NCBI GenBank assembly: GCA_934644775.1
Contig: CAKUDB010000002.1
Location: 1 to 64,000, forward strand
Origin: an uncultured bacterium
Lineage (GTDB): Bacteria > Vulcanimicrobiota > Xenobia > Xenobiales > Xenobiaceae
Direction: 5' to 3'
DNA length: 64,000 nt
Position 1 is the stretch's first letter. Each line of letters begins with the position of its first letter. The notes beneath the pieces are model-generated. The model saw only the letters and a program-made list of their open reading frames with translations, searched no databases and was not told the origin of the DNA. The position numbers were made by a program, and so were the translations under genes. Positions 36,524-44,859 of this stretch are shown here, piece by piece.

Positions 36524-37077
36524 ATAAAGGGGGCTAGGCCGGTTGCTAAATCGGGACAAGTCTCTACCTTAGCATAGCGACTGTCAGCTAATTTATTAGC
36601 TTCCTTGGCACCGTAGCCAGTACCTACCAAAAAGGTGCGACAGCCTAAAGCTAAGGGGGCTTCTATATCGGTAAGTTTGTCACCAAAAGCTAAAGACTGA
36701 GATAAGTTTAAATCCCAATCTTGCTGAGCTTGCAAATACATACCCGGCTTAGGCTTGCGACAGGAACAATGGCGCTCGGCTTCAGTGGGCGAAAAGAGGG
36801 GGTGATGCGGACAACAATACATGGCCTGAAATTGGGCACCGTAAGGGCGCAGACTTTCCTGCATATACTGGTAGACTTTATCGACGTCGTCCATAGTAAA
36901 GTAGCCTCGAGCTACTCCCGATTGGTTTGTCACCATAATTAAAAGCCAGCCTTGTTTATACAAAGCGGCCAATCTTTCGGGAACTCCCTCGATCCAGCGT
37001 ACTTGCTCAGGTTTATGTAAAAAATTTACTTCTTCAATTAGAGTACCGTCCCGATCTAAAAAAATAGCTCTATTCAT
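36520..37077 (-). CDS. gmhB: GmhB, D-glycero-D-manno-heptose bisphosphate phosphatase
   Basis: 185-residue HAD phosphatase. It shows FLDRDGTLIEEVNFLHKPEQ, VTNQSGVARGYF, the zinc loop CCPHHP...CSCRKPKPGM and FGDKLTDI. It removes the 7-phosphate (or 1-phosphate) from heptose bisphosphate en route to ADP-heptose for lipopolysaccharide. A histidinol-phosphatase relative is the alternative. It supports a Gram-negative envelope. Convergent, four-base overlap with priA. Confidence 0.9.
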   Translation of the reverse strand: MNRAIFLDRDGTLIEEVNFLHKPEQVRWIEGVPERLAALYKQGWLLIMVTNQSGVARGYFTMDDVDKVYQYMQESLRPYGAQFQAMYCCPHHPLFSPTEAERHCSCRKPKPGMYLQAQQDWDLNLSQSLAFGDKLTDIEAPLALGCRTFLVGTGYGAKEANKLADSRYAKVETCPDLATGLAPFI

Positions 37078-37141
37078 AATTAAAATTCTTTAGTTCCCTT
37101 TCTAATTGTATTAACTAAGCTTATATTGGCCTACCTAAAGG

Positions 37142-37170
37142 TTGAAAACGCTCTAAAATCTCTCTATAAG
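37142..37170 (+). promoter_or_regulatory. Promoter candidate for cmk-plsC
   Basis: TTGAAA (37142-37147), 17 bases, then TATAAG (37165-37170). It lies between the arms of a perfect 9-bp inverted repeat (CCTACCTAA at 37130-37138 and TTAGGTAGG at 37206-37214), so the right arm would be in the leader. Confidence 0.55.
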
Positions 37171-37281
37171 TGGCGGTTTTTCCTGCTTTATAAGTGCTCT
37201 GCTTCTTAGGTAGGGGATAGAGGCTAGGTGGCGAAGCGCAGCCGACGGGAAATATGTGCATTTATGAAGGGCTCCAGATCT

Positions 37282-37980
37282 ATGTGTAATCACAATATCA
37301 ATATTGCTATCGATGGGCCGGCTGCTGGAGGCAAAACTACGGTAGCTCGCTTGGTGGCCGCTCGCTTGGGGTTGCTCTATTTAGATACCGGCATGATGTA
37401 TCGGGCCGCCACTTGGCAAGCCTTAAAAGAGGGTTGCGCTTTAGAGGATGGTCAAGCTTTGGGTAAGTTATCGCAAAATTTAGACTTACGCCTTGAGCCC
37501 GATCCAGATAGTAGCGCCGGTTGTAAGGTTTTTGTGGACGGAGAGGATATAACTTCCGATTTACATAGCCCCAGAGTAAGTGGTGCCGTCTCTAAAGTGG
37601 CCAGTTGTTCGGCTGTCCGGGCCGATATGGTTAAGAGGCAAAAGCAAATTGCCCATAAGGGCGGTATAGTTATGGCCGGTCGCGATATTTGTACGGTCGT
37701 ATTGCCCGAGGCCCAATTAAAGTATTTCCTCGACGCCAGTTTAGAAGAGCGGGCCCGCCGCCGTCTGTTAGATATGCAGAGTCGTCCCGGTAATACTATC
37801 ACTTATGAAGATGTTTATAAACAATTGGCCGAGCGTGACTATGAAGATACCCACCGTGTCGATTCCCCTTTGGTAAGGGCTCCGGGAGCTGCTTATATAG
37901 ATTGTAGCTCTCTAAGTGCTGAAGCTGTAGCCGATATTATTTGTCACGATTATGCGGAGGCTATTTCTGCCCATGAGTGA
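37282..37980 (+). CDS. cmk: Cytidylate kinase
   Basis: About 232 residues. It starts with the family pattern NINIAIDGPAAGGKTTVARLVA, then YLDTGMMYRAAT, and GRDICTVVLPEAQLKYFLDAS. I set the start at the ATG at 37282, matching family length; ATG 37264 and GTG 37228 are alternatives. It phosphorylates CMP and dCMP. It overlaps plsC by eight bases, as in many bacteria. Confidence 0.93.
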   Translation: MCNHNINIAIDGPAAGGKTTVARLVAARLGLLYLDTGMMYRAATWQALKEGCALEDGQALGKLSQNLDLRLEPDPDSSAGCKVFVDGEDITSDLHSPRVSGAVSKVASCSAVRADMVKRQKQIAHKGGIVMAGRDICTVVLPEAQLKYFLDASLEERARRRLLDMQSRPGNTITYEDVYKQLAERDYEDTHRVDSPLVRAPGAAYIDCSSLSAEAVADIICHDYAEAISAHE

Positions 37981-38716
37981 GCAGCTTCCCGACTCGAGCA
38001 CCGATACTTGTGCCACTCTTAAGTCGGTTATCCCTGAAAGTTTGCGCCGCACGCCGTTAGGTAAAGTATGTTTGCAGCCGCCCGACTTTAAGCAAACTTT
38101 GTATAAAGTGGCTCGCAGCGCTGTCTATTTATACTGCCGCATTCTGTTTGGGATCGATGCTGAAGGATTGGAAAATATCCCTAAAGAGGGCGGTTGCTTA
38201 ATAGCTTCCAACCACGTTTCCCTTTTCGATCCGCCTCTAGTGAGTATCGCTATTAATTTTAGGCAAGTCCACTTTGTTGCTAAAAAAGAGCTTTTTATGA
38301 TCCCTGTCTTGGGCAAGATTCTAGCCGGTTGTGGCTGTGTTTGGGTAGATCGCTCTTCCAAAGACGGTAGCTCGGTCAATCAAGCTATCGATTTGCTTAA
38401 AAGCGGTCGGGTAGTGGGAATCTTTCCCGAGGGGACGCGCTCTAAGGACGGAAAATTGCAAAGGGGCAAGTTGGGAGTTTCGGTAATGGCTTTAAAAAGT
38501 GGGGCTCCTATTGTACCGGCTTGTGTTTTTAATACTTATGAAATAGGCCACAATCACGGTATCCCTTGCGGGCGGCGCTTAAGTATTCGCTTTGGTAAGC
38601 CCATACCTGTAGCCTTAAATGAGCACCCCGATCCTAAGGCCATGAAAGAGGTGAGTAACCAAGTTATGGCTGCTATCGCTCAGTTGCAAGCTTTAGGGCC
38701 GGTCTCTATCTCTTAG
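37973..38716 (+). CDS. plsC: 1-acyl-sn-glycerol-3-phosphate acyltransferase
   Basis: About 247 residues. The acyltransferase motifs are SNHVSLFDPP (HX4D), KKELFMIPVLG, FPEGTRSKDG and a PIVPACVFN block. GGAGG lies 12 bases before the ATG at 37973, inside cmk, so translation is coupled. It makes phosphatidic acid from the PlsY product, linking the two genes to the same pathway. Confidence 0.92.
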   Translation: MSEQLPDSSTDTCATLKSVIPESLRRTPLGKVCLQPPDFKQTLYKVARSAVYLYCRILFGIDAEGLENIPKEGGCLIASNHVSLFDPPLVSIAINFRQVHFVAKKELFMIPVLGKILAGCGCVWVDRSSKDGSSVNQAIDLLKSGRVVGIFPEGTRSKDGKLQRGKLGVSVMALKSGAPIVPACVFNTYEIGHNHGIPCGRRLSIRFGKPIPVALNEHPDPKAMKEVSNQVMAAIAQLQALGPVSIS

Positions 38717-38819
38717 GTGAGTTTTAGCGCTTTTCTGCTAAGTTGGAAGAGCCAATATTTAACTTGACGGCGGCCCTACTAAGGATCCGCCTGTCCCAAA
38801 CTATAGGAAATAAAAATAT

Positions 38820-40193
38820 ATGAATAATCAAGCTAAGCCGCGTTTAAATAGTCAGGCTATGGTGGCGATAGTCGGTCGCCCCAATGTGGGTAAATCGGCC
38901 CTATTTAATCGTTTGACTGGCGAGCGCAAAGCTATTGTGGAAGATACTCCTGGCATTACTCGCGACCGTATTTACGGTACTTGTGAGTGGAACGGACGCA
39001 CTTTTACAGTTTGTGATACGGGAGGTATCGATCCTAACGATCCCGATATTTTGCGCCGCGACATTCATCAGCAAGCCCAAATGGCTGTCGATGAATCCGA
39101 TTTGGTACTCTTTGTGGTCGATATTCGGGCCGGTGTCCAGCCTTTAGATGAAGAGGTGGCCAATATCTTGCGCCGCTCTCAAAAGCCGGTCTTGCTTATT
39201 GCCAACAAAGCCGAAACTTTAGATATTGAGACTCATGCTGTTGAGTTTTACGCTTTGGGTATGGGCGATCCTTATCCCGTTTCGGCTATCCACGGCATCT
39301 CTACTGGCGATCTTTTAGACGCCATTTTAGAAAGGTTGCCTGCCGAAGTTAAGCCCAGCGAAGAACAAGAAGTTTCTATCGCTTTGGTAGGGCGTCCCAA
39401 TGTGGGTAAATCTTCCACTTTGAATCGTTTAATCGGTCAAGAGCGCAGTATCGTCCACGATCAGGCCGGAACTACGCGAGATTCCGTAGAAACTGTAGTC
39501 GAATATGGTGACAGGGTGGTGCGTTTAATCGATACTGCCGGTTTGCGCCGTCAGGCTAAGGTTGACGAAAGCGTCGAATTTTACTCTAGTGTCAGAGCTT
39601 CCCAGTCTTTAGAAAAGGCCGATGTGGCTATTTTAGTTATCGACGCTAGAGACGGCGTGGTGGCTCAAGATAAGCGGGTAGCTGGAGATATTCACGAATC
39701 GGGAAAACCTTCTGTTATCGTAGTCAATAAATGGGATTTGGTGCGCGAATTGGCTGGAGAGGGAGGCGAAGGGCTGGCCAGCGGAGCCAAGGTAGAGGAA
39801 TGGAAGCAGCGCTTTGTCAAGAAACTGGGCAAAGATCTGGAGTTTATGGCTTACGCTCCGGTTATTTTCTCTTCTGCTTTAACTGGCGATGGAGTTGAGG
39901 AAATTTTGGCAGCGGCTCTAGATTCCTATGACGAATCTTGTCGTCGCGTTCCTACTCCCGTGCTCAACCAGGTTGTCAAAGAAGCCGTAGCCTTAAGGCC
40001 GCCGCCAAGTTACAAAGGCGAGCGTTTAAAGATTAAGTATGTCAGCCAGAGGCCTGGCGCTCCGCCACGCTTTACCTTTAAGTGTAATTCCCCCGATTTA
40101 GTCCATTTCTCTTATAAGCGCTATTTAGAAAACCAACTGCGCGAAGCTTTTGGTTTTGTGGGTACGCCTATAGAATTAAAATTTGTAAAGTAA
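38820..40193 (+). CDS. der: Der (EngA), tandem-domain ribosome assembly GTPase
   Basis: 457 residues with two G domains: GRPNVGKSALFNRLTG, DTPG, NKAE in the first, and GRPNVGKSSTLNRLIG, DTAGL, NKWD in the second. A C-terminal KH-like domain follows (PPSYKGERLKIKYVSQ). It has about 15 extra residues between G4 and G5 of the second domain (AGEGGEGLASGAKVEEWKQ). Essential for 50S maturation. Confidence 0.96.
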   Translation: MNNQAKPRLNSQAMVAIVGRPNVGKSALFNRLTGERKAIVEDTPGITRDRIYGTCEWNGRTFTVCDTGGIDPNDPDILRRDIHQQAQMAVDESDLVLFVVDIRAGVQPLDEEVANILRRSQKPVLLIANKAETLDIETHAVEFYALGMGDPYPVSAIHGISTGDLLDAILERLPAEVKPSEEQEVSIALVGRPNVGKSSTLNRLIGQERSIVHDQAGTTRDSVETVVEYGDRVVRLIDTAGLRRQAKVDESVEFYSSVRASQSLEKADVAILVIDARDGVVAQDKRVAGDIHESGKPSVIVVNKWDLVRELAGEGGEGLASGAKVEEWKQRFVKKLGKDLEFMAYAPVIFSSALTGDGVEEILAAALDSYDESCRRVPTPVLNQVVKEAVALRPPPSYKGERLKIKYVSQRPGAPPRFTFKCNSPDLVHFSYKRYLENQLREAFGFVGTPIELKFVK

Positions 40194-40208
40194 TTCGTCG
40201 GTCGATAA

Positions 40209-40260
40209 GCCCTATTTCCAGCGACAGATTTTTAGTGGCTGAAAATAGGGCCTCTTTTTG
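40209..40260 (+). terminator. Terminator after der
   Basis: A 14-bp stem with one mismatch (40209-40222 with 40238-40251), followed by CTCTTTTTG. Confidence 0.85.
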
Positions 40261-40290
40261 TAAATAGCCATAGGCGGATATTCTGTTTTT

Positions 40291-40308
40291 GTGTTGAACT
40301 TTCAACAC
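40291..40308. promoter_or_regulatory. Palindromic operator-like site
   Basis: GTGTTGAA-CT-TTCAACAC is a perfect 8-bp inverted repeat with a two-base centre, 53 bases before the ATG of the exported protein at 40361. A short GGGCT/AGCCC hairpin lies further downstream in the leader. This looks like a dimeric repressor site; the regulator is unknown. Confidence 0.45.
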
Positions 40309-40360
40309 TAGAAACACTAGAGGGGCTGGGGGAGCCCGGCTGAATTTTGGAGGACTGAGA

Positions 40361-41371
40361 ATGAATAAAATTTTCTATGGTTTTTTAACGGCTGCCATTT
40401 TACTGGGCTCTGCCGCTTCAGTAAGTGCCGCCGATTACGATTTCTACGTGCGCAACCGTCCATTTAAAGGTAGTGCCGTTATTTCCGGCGAGACTGTCAA
40501 AGCCAATTTAGACGATCTGTTGCAATCTTTAAATTACACATGGAATGTAGATGGCAGCAAGCTTTATGTCTATACCGCTGCCGAGTCTAAAAATGCTGTC
40601 AGAGGAGCGGCTAACGGCCCTTTGCTCACTTCTGAAATTAGCAACGTAGTTTTTGGCGGCAAAGAATTTACTCTGCCTACCGTTCTTAGAGGGGGCCGTC
40701 TGATCGTCGATGTCCAAACTTTTGCTAAATATTTTGGCTTAAAATATAGCGTCTCTTCGACTATGGGCAGTATCGATTTGATTATTCCCGTTACCCAAGC
40801 CCAAATAGCTGCCGCTGCTCCTCGTTCTAGTGCCTCTAAGAGCGCCGGTAAAACAGCTGAATCGGCCAAAAAGGGTGGCGGAGAGCCCCAATATAAACTT
40901 AATGCCGAGGGCAAGATCGAAACTGACGGCAGCAACTCTCAATCCCCCATTGCTGTAAATAATATCGATTGGTTCAATAATGACGCCGGCGGCGCTTATA
41001 CAGCCGAAGTCCACTTTAACAGCGCCAAAATTACCAATACTGGCAGCGCTCCTTTAAATGGCGTAGTCTTCAAGGTAAACGCCGTACTTTATGATGGGAC
41101 TGTAGTCAATACTTGGAGCCAAAACGTAGGCACCTTAGGGGCTGGACAGAGCTATACTCTCACTCCCGATAACCCCATTTGGTTCAACTACAATCGGGTT
41201 CCCGTCGATTGCAAAGCCCTTATTACCCACGATCCGCCCAAAGTTGAGAAGCCAGCCGAGCAACCTAAAGCCCAAGCTCCCTCAGCTCCTACCAATACTC
41301 AGGCTCAGCCATCTTCTCCTAGCGAAAATAAAGAAGCTGATCCTATGGGTGAATTTGCTCCCTCTTTCTAA
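40361..41371 (+). CDS. Exported protein with copper amine oxidase N-terminal-like domain
   Basis: 336 residues. A signal peptide ends at SVSAAD (about residue 24). Residues 28-150 resemble the repeat domain of copper amine oxidase N-terminal/stalk proteins (DDLLQSLNYTWNVDGSKLYV, GGRLIVDVQTFAKYFGLKY). An Ala/Ser/Lys linker follows, then an Ig-like FxLYD-type domain (about 200-295; ITNTGSAPLNGVVFKVNAVL). The tail is Pro/Gln-rich. There is no enzyme active site. It is probably a cell-surface binding or envelope protein. GGAGG precedes the ATG. Confidence 0.72.
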   Translation: MNKIFYGFLTAAILLGSAASVSAADYDFYVRNRPFKGSAVISGETVKANLDDLLQSLNYTWNVDGSKLYVYTAAESKNAVRGAANGPLLTSEISNVVFGGKEFTLPTVLRGGRLIVDVQTFAKYFGLKYSVSSTMGSIDLIIPVTQAQIAAAAPRSSASKSAGKTAESAKKGGGEPQYKLNAEGKIETDGSNSQSPIAVNNIDWFNNDAGGAYTAEVHFNSAKITNTGSAPLNGVVFKVNAVLYDGTVVNTWSQNVGTLGAGQSYTLTPDNPIWFNYNRVPVDCKALITHDPPKVEKPAEQPKAQAPSAPTNTQAQPSSPSENKEADPMGEFAPSF

Positions 41372-41718
41372 GTAGAATTTTGTCGGTGTCGGCTTTCAGG
41401 CCAAGGGTGGAATATCGTCGCTTGGCCTTTAAGAACTACACTGGGAAAGGGCCGACCGGGTATCGATTGGCAGCCAAAAGATCTCTTTCTTGAGAGAGTA
41501 GATCTATCCAATCGATATTCGGCCTTATTATTTACTGAATATAGAACGTGAAGGAAGTCGTATTCTCTTCACATAGCCGTACAGTATAAATGTATGGGCA
41601 GGGCATTGTCCATTGTAGAGAGAGCTCGTAAGGCCTATTGATTCGCAGTAGGCAAGGCTCATTAATATCTCAGAATCCCCTGGCTTTAGCTATGGGGAGT
41701 ATGTCAAGGAAAGGTATT
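41372..41718. other. Structured intergenic region before def
   Basis: No gene is supported over about 345 bases. The first hairpin (AGGCCAAG 41398-41405 with CTTGGCCT 41421-41428, then TT) probably terminates the upstream gene. A larger two-tier structure at 41447-41526 follows: TATCGATTGG pairs with CCAATCGATA, GGCCGA with TCGGCC, and an inner AGATCT...AGATCT hairpin caps it. Bases 41527-41718 are otherwise unremarkable. Confidence 0.6.
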
Positions 41719-42339
41719 ATGTCTACGTTTAAAATTAGAGTAAACGACGATCCTATTTTACGCCGCAAATGTAAGCCTGTAGAGAGAGTCGATCAAAAGG
41801 TTCGCGATATTTTTGATCGCATGTTAGAAACTATGTATGCGGCTCCCGGTGTAGGTTTAGCTGCTCCTCAGGTAGGAATTTCTCGCCGTTTAATCGTTAT
41901 CGACGTCGGTGACGGCCCCATTAAGTTGGCTAATCCTAAGGTTACTTTTTTAAGTGACGAAGAGGAGCTGGGGGTGGAAGGTTGTCTCTCCTATCCTGGC
42001 TTAGAAGGCGAAGTCTGGCGCTGCTCTAAGGTGCGTTTAAGTGGTTTAGATGAAAATGGTCAGAGGGTAAGCTATGAAGGAGAGGGGCTCTTTGCCCGCT
42101 GTGCTCAGCACGAGTGCGATCATCTAGATGGACGAGTCTATATCGATATTGCCGAAAATGTCCGTCCGGTTACGGCTGAATCCCAAGCAGAGAGCGAAGA
42201 AGAAGGGGAAGAAGGCGATATAGCTCAAGGAGAGGCTGGAGAAGCTGAAAATAAGCAACCAGCTGCCGAAGAAGTCGGCCTAGAGGCCAAGGTTGAAGCC
42301 AAGACGGAAACTGTAGCTACCGGACAGACTGAAGCCTAG
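41719..42339 (+). CDS. def: Peptide deformylase with acidic C-terminal tail
   Basis: 206 residues. The three motifs are GVGLAAPQVG, EGCLSYPG and QHECDHLDG. The enzyme removes formyl from nascent methionine. The start at ATG 41719 follows AAGGAAAGG and matches the family. After the domain ends near residue 155 comes a Glu/Ala-rich tail of about 50 residues (ESEEEGEEGD and similar), which is not normal for the family. It lies 19 bases before fmt, a classic def-fmt operon. Confidence 0.95.
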   Translation: MSTFKIRVNDDPILRRKCKPVERVDQKVRDIFDRMLETMYAAPGVGLAAPQVGISRRLIVIDVGDGPIKLANPKVTFLSDEEELGVEGCLSYPGLEGEVWRCSKVRLSGLDENGQRVSYEGEGLFARCAQHECDHLDGRVYIDIAENVRPVTAESQAESEEEGEEGDIAQGEAGEAENKQPAAEEVGLEAKVEAKTETVATGQTEA

Positions 42340-42358
42340 TTGGAGAACTAAATAATTT

Positions 42359-43294
42359 ATGCGTGTCTTGTATATGGGAACTCCCCAGTTTGCTGTTCCC
42401 TCCTTAAAAAAGTTGGCTAAGCACTTTGAAGTGGTGGCTGTCGTTACGCAGCCCGACAAGCCTAAGGGGCGAGGCCATAAGCTTACTCCGCCTCCAGTTA
42501 AAGTGGCTGCTTTAGAATTGGGCTTGCCAGTCTATCAGCCTTTAAAAGTGCGCGATCCTGAATTTCTAAAGTTAGTCGAAGAGCTGCAACCGGATATTAT
42601 TTTAGTGGCCGCCTATGCCAAGCTTATTCCCAAGGCTCTTTTGGAGATGCCCCGCTTAGGTTGTGTCAATTTGCATCCTTCGCTTTTGCCTCGCCATCGC
42701 GGAGCTATTCCGGTACAAGCGGCGATTATGGCTGGAGACAAGATTACCGGTATCTCCACTTTTATTATGGAAGAAGGCTACGATACTGGAGCTATACTTA
42801 TGCGCCAGGAAGTAGCTATCGATCCCCAAGAAAGCGGCTCCCAGCTTATGGAGCGCTTGGCTCAAATAGGGGCCGATATGTTGGTTGAGACGACTTTGGG
42901 CCTAGAGAGTGGAACTTTAAAAGCTCAGCCCCAGCAAGGTGACTTCAATTATACTAAGCCATTTAAGCGCGAAGATCTCTTTATCGATTGGTCGAAAAAC
43001 TCTCAAGAGGTTGCCAATTTTGTTAGAGCTCTTTACAGCGAGCCCGAGGCGGCTACTTTACATAACGGCCAAGTCCTTAAGATAGGTAAGGCTCCCGCTG
43101 TAGCCTGGGATATTCCGGATAAGGCTCTTCCCGGCCAGTTTTTAGGCCAAATTAAAGGTCAGGGCTACGTTATTGCTACAGGTAAAGGGGCTGTAGTTTT
43201 GCGTTTAGTTAAGCCAGCTGGTAAAGGTTGGATAGACGGTGCCTCTTTTATGGCCGGTCGCCGTTTGGCTCAAGGAGATATTCTAGGGACTTAG
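42359..43294 (+). CDS. fmt: Methionyl-tRNA formyltransferase
   Basis: 311 residues. N-terminal VLYMGTPQFAVPSL, QPDKPKGRGHKLTPPPVK, and the catalytic region CVNLHPSLLPRHRGAIPVQAAI with TGISTFIMEEGYDTG identify Fmt. It formylates initiator Met-tRNA using 10-formyl-THF. Second gene of the def-fmt operon. Confidence 0.96.
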   Translation: MRVLYMGTPQFAVPSLKKLAKHFEVVAVVTQPDKPKGRGHKLTPPPVKVAALELGLPVYQPLKVRDPEFLKLVEELQPDIILVAAYAKLIPKALLEMPRLGCVNLHPSLLPRHRGAIPVQAAIMAGDKITGISTFIMEEGYDTGAILMRQEVAIDPQESGSQLMERLAQIGADMLVETTLGLESGTLKAQPQQGDFNYTKPFKREDLFIDWSKNSQEVANFVRALYSEPEAATLHNGQVLKIGKAPAVAWDIPDKALPGQFLGQIKGQGYVIATGKGAVVLRLVKPAGKGWIDGASFMAGRRLAQGDILGT

Positions 43295-43439
43295 CCTAAA
43301 AAGATGAACTTTAAGGGCCAGACTTGGGCCTTTAGTTGAAAAACATTTCAGGTAAGTAGGAAAAAACTATTTCAACGTGAACCAAGTGGCCAATGCGATC
43401 TAGACGTCGCCACACTTAGAATAGAGGAATTTAGAGAAC

Positions 43440-43673
43440 ATGCCTCACGTAATCACCGATTCTTGTATCACTTGCGGTTCCTGCGCCGAAAACTGCCCTG
43501 TAGAAGCTATCCACACTTCTGACGGCGAATCCCAGTACTTCATCAATCCTGAAGTATGTATCGACTGCGGAGCTTGCAAGAGCTGCTGCGGTGCCGACGC
43601 CATCTATGCCGATGACGAAATCCCCGCCGACAAAGAGCAATTCATCCAGATCAACGCTGAGTTCTACAAGTAA
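43440..43673 (+). CDS. 2[4Fe-4S] ferredoxin
   Basis: 77 residues. Two cluster motifs are seen: CITCGSCAENCP and CIDCGACKSCCG. The second has Gly instead of Pro after the last Cys and an extra adjacent Cys. The N-terminus MPHVITDSCITCGSCA is typical of clostridial-type ferredoxins. Codons are richer in C-ending forms than in neighbouring genes, as expected for high expression. It is monocistronic with a strong terminator. Confidence 0.95.
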   Translation: MPHVITDSCITCGSCAENCPVEAIHTSDGESQYFINPEVCIDCGACKSCCGADAIYADDEIPADKEQFIQINAEFYK

Positions 43674-43706
43674 TTGCGCTAATTAGAACATCTTCTCTGA
43701 AGATGT

Positions 43707-43777
43707 AAAAAAGCGGTCTGCACTGAGGCGGGGAGCGGCTTGCTGCTCTGGCCTTCGGTATGAGTGCCGCTTTTTTT
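43707..43777 (+). terminator. Terminator after the ferredoxin
   Basis: AAAAAAGCGG (43707-43716) pairs with CCGC plus a T run (43767-43777), with a bulged CACT/AGTG stem inside. A separate 7-bp hairpin (ACATCTT/AAGATGT) lies just upstream at 43688-43706. Confidence 0.8.
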
Positions 43778-43815
43778 GTGTATTTTTTCCCCTTTTGCCA
43801 TTTTAGGAGTAGGCC

Positions 43816-44760
43816 TTGAAAAAGCTGATAGAAATTTCCGAGCTCAAGGACTTTTTCTGTACTAATCCACCTAAAGTCTCTTTTGAGTTTTTCCCTCCCA
43901 AAACTCCCGAAGCTGAGCAAACGCTGTGGCATACTATTGTGCGCTTGGAGCCTTTGCGTCCTGAGTTTGTGGGAGTAACTTACGGAGCAGGCGGTTCTAC
44001 CAGAGAACGTACTCACAATATTGTGACGCGCATTGCCCAAGAAACTTCTTTGGTTCCGGCTTCCCACTTAACTTGTGCTGGGGCTAGTCGCGCTGAAATT
44101 GACGAAATAGCCAAGCGCTATTGGGAAGCGGGGATTCGCCATATTGTGGCTTTGCGAGGCGACCCTCCCAAAGGCACTTCAGTTTACCAGCCCCATCCCC
44201 AAGGTTATCATTATTGCTGTGATTTAGTGGCTGGTTTACGCAAAATTGGCGATTTTGAAATTAGTGTAGCTGCTTTCCCGGAAGGCCACCCCGAATCTCC
44301 CTCTCTCGATTTTGATATGGAAGTATTAAAGAGAAAGATCGATGCTGGAGCTACTCGAGCTATAACCCAATATTTCTTTGACGTCGACGATTATTTCCGC
44401 CTTTTGGACAGAGCGGAAAAACATCATATCGAGATTCCTATCGTTCCGGGTATTATGCCCGTCACTAATGCGCAAAATCTTTTACAATTCAGTCGTACTT
44501 GTGGAGCTCGCTTGCCCAATTGGATCGTTAAGCTTTTTGACGGTTTAGACGATGTGCCGGGGATACGTAATATGTTAGCTATGCAGGTTGCTGCCGGTAT
44601 GCTTTTACTTTTGCGTAAAGCTGGTATTGAATCTTTTCATTTCTTTACTATGAATAGATCAGAACTTACTTGGGCTTTGTGTCGGATGCTCGGTATTATC
44701 ACTAAGCCAGTTTCTGACGGGGAAATCGCTTGGCAAAGTGAGCAGCGCGGCCTAATTTAA
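43816..44760 (+). CDS. metF: 5,10-methylenetetrahydrofolate reductase
   Basis: 314 residues from a TTG start with AGGAG just upstream. The barrel shows VSFEFFPPKTPEAEQTLW, VTYGAGGSTRERT, LTCAGASRAEID, VALRGDPPKG and TQYFFDVDDYFR. It reduces methylene-THF to methyl-THF for methionine synthesis. No other methionine gene is adjacent. Confidence 0.94.
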   Translation: MKKLIEISELKDFFCTNPPKVSFEFFPPKTPEAEQTLWHTIVRLEPLRPEFVGVTYGAGGSTRERTHNIVTRIAQETSLVPASHLTCAGASRAEIDEIAKRYWEAGIRHIVALRGDPPKGTSVYQPHPQGYHYCCDLVAGLRKIGDFEISVAAFPEGHPESPSLDFDMEVLKRKIDAGATRAITQYFFDVDDYFRLLDRAEKHHIEIPIVPGIMPVTNAQNLLQFSRTCGARLPNWIVKLFDGLDDVPGIRNMLAMQVAAGMLLLLRKAGIESFHFFTMNRSELTWALCRMLGIITKPVSDGEIAWQSEQRGLI

Positions 44761-44779
44761 GCACAGATTAGTTTTTTTT
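44752..44779 (+). terminator. Weak terminator at the end of metF
   Basis: CTAAT (44752-44756, overlapping the stop) pairs with ATTAG (44767-44771), followed by eight T. The stem is only 5 bp. Confidence 0.4.
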
Positions 44780-44859
44780 GCTAAAATCAGCTAGTATACA
44801 AAAGAATCTCTGCACCTTATGGCTGTCGGAGGCCCATCTTTTTGGAGGAATATACATAT

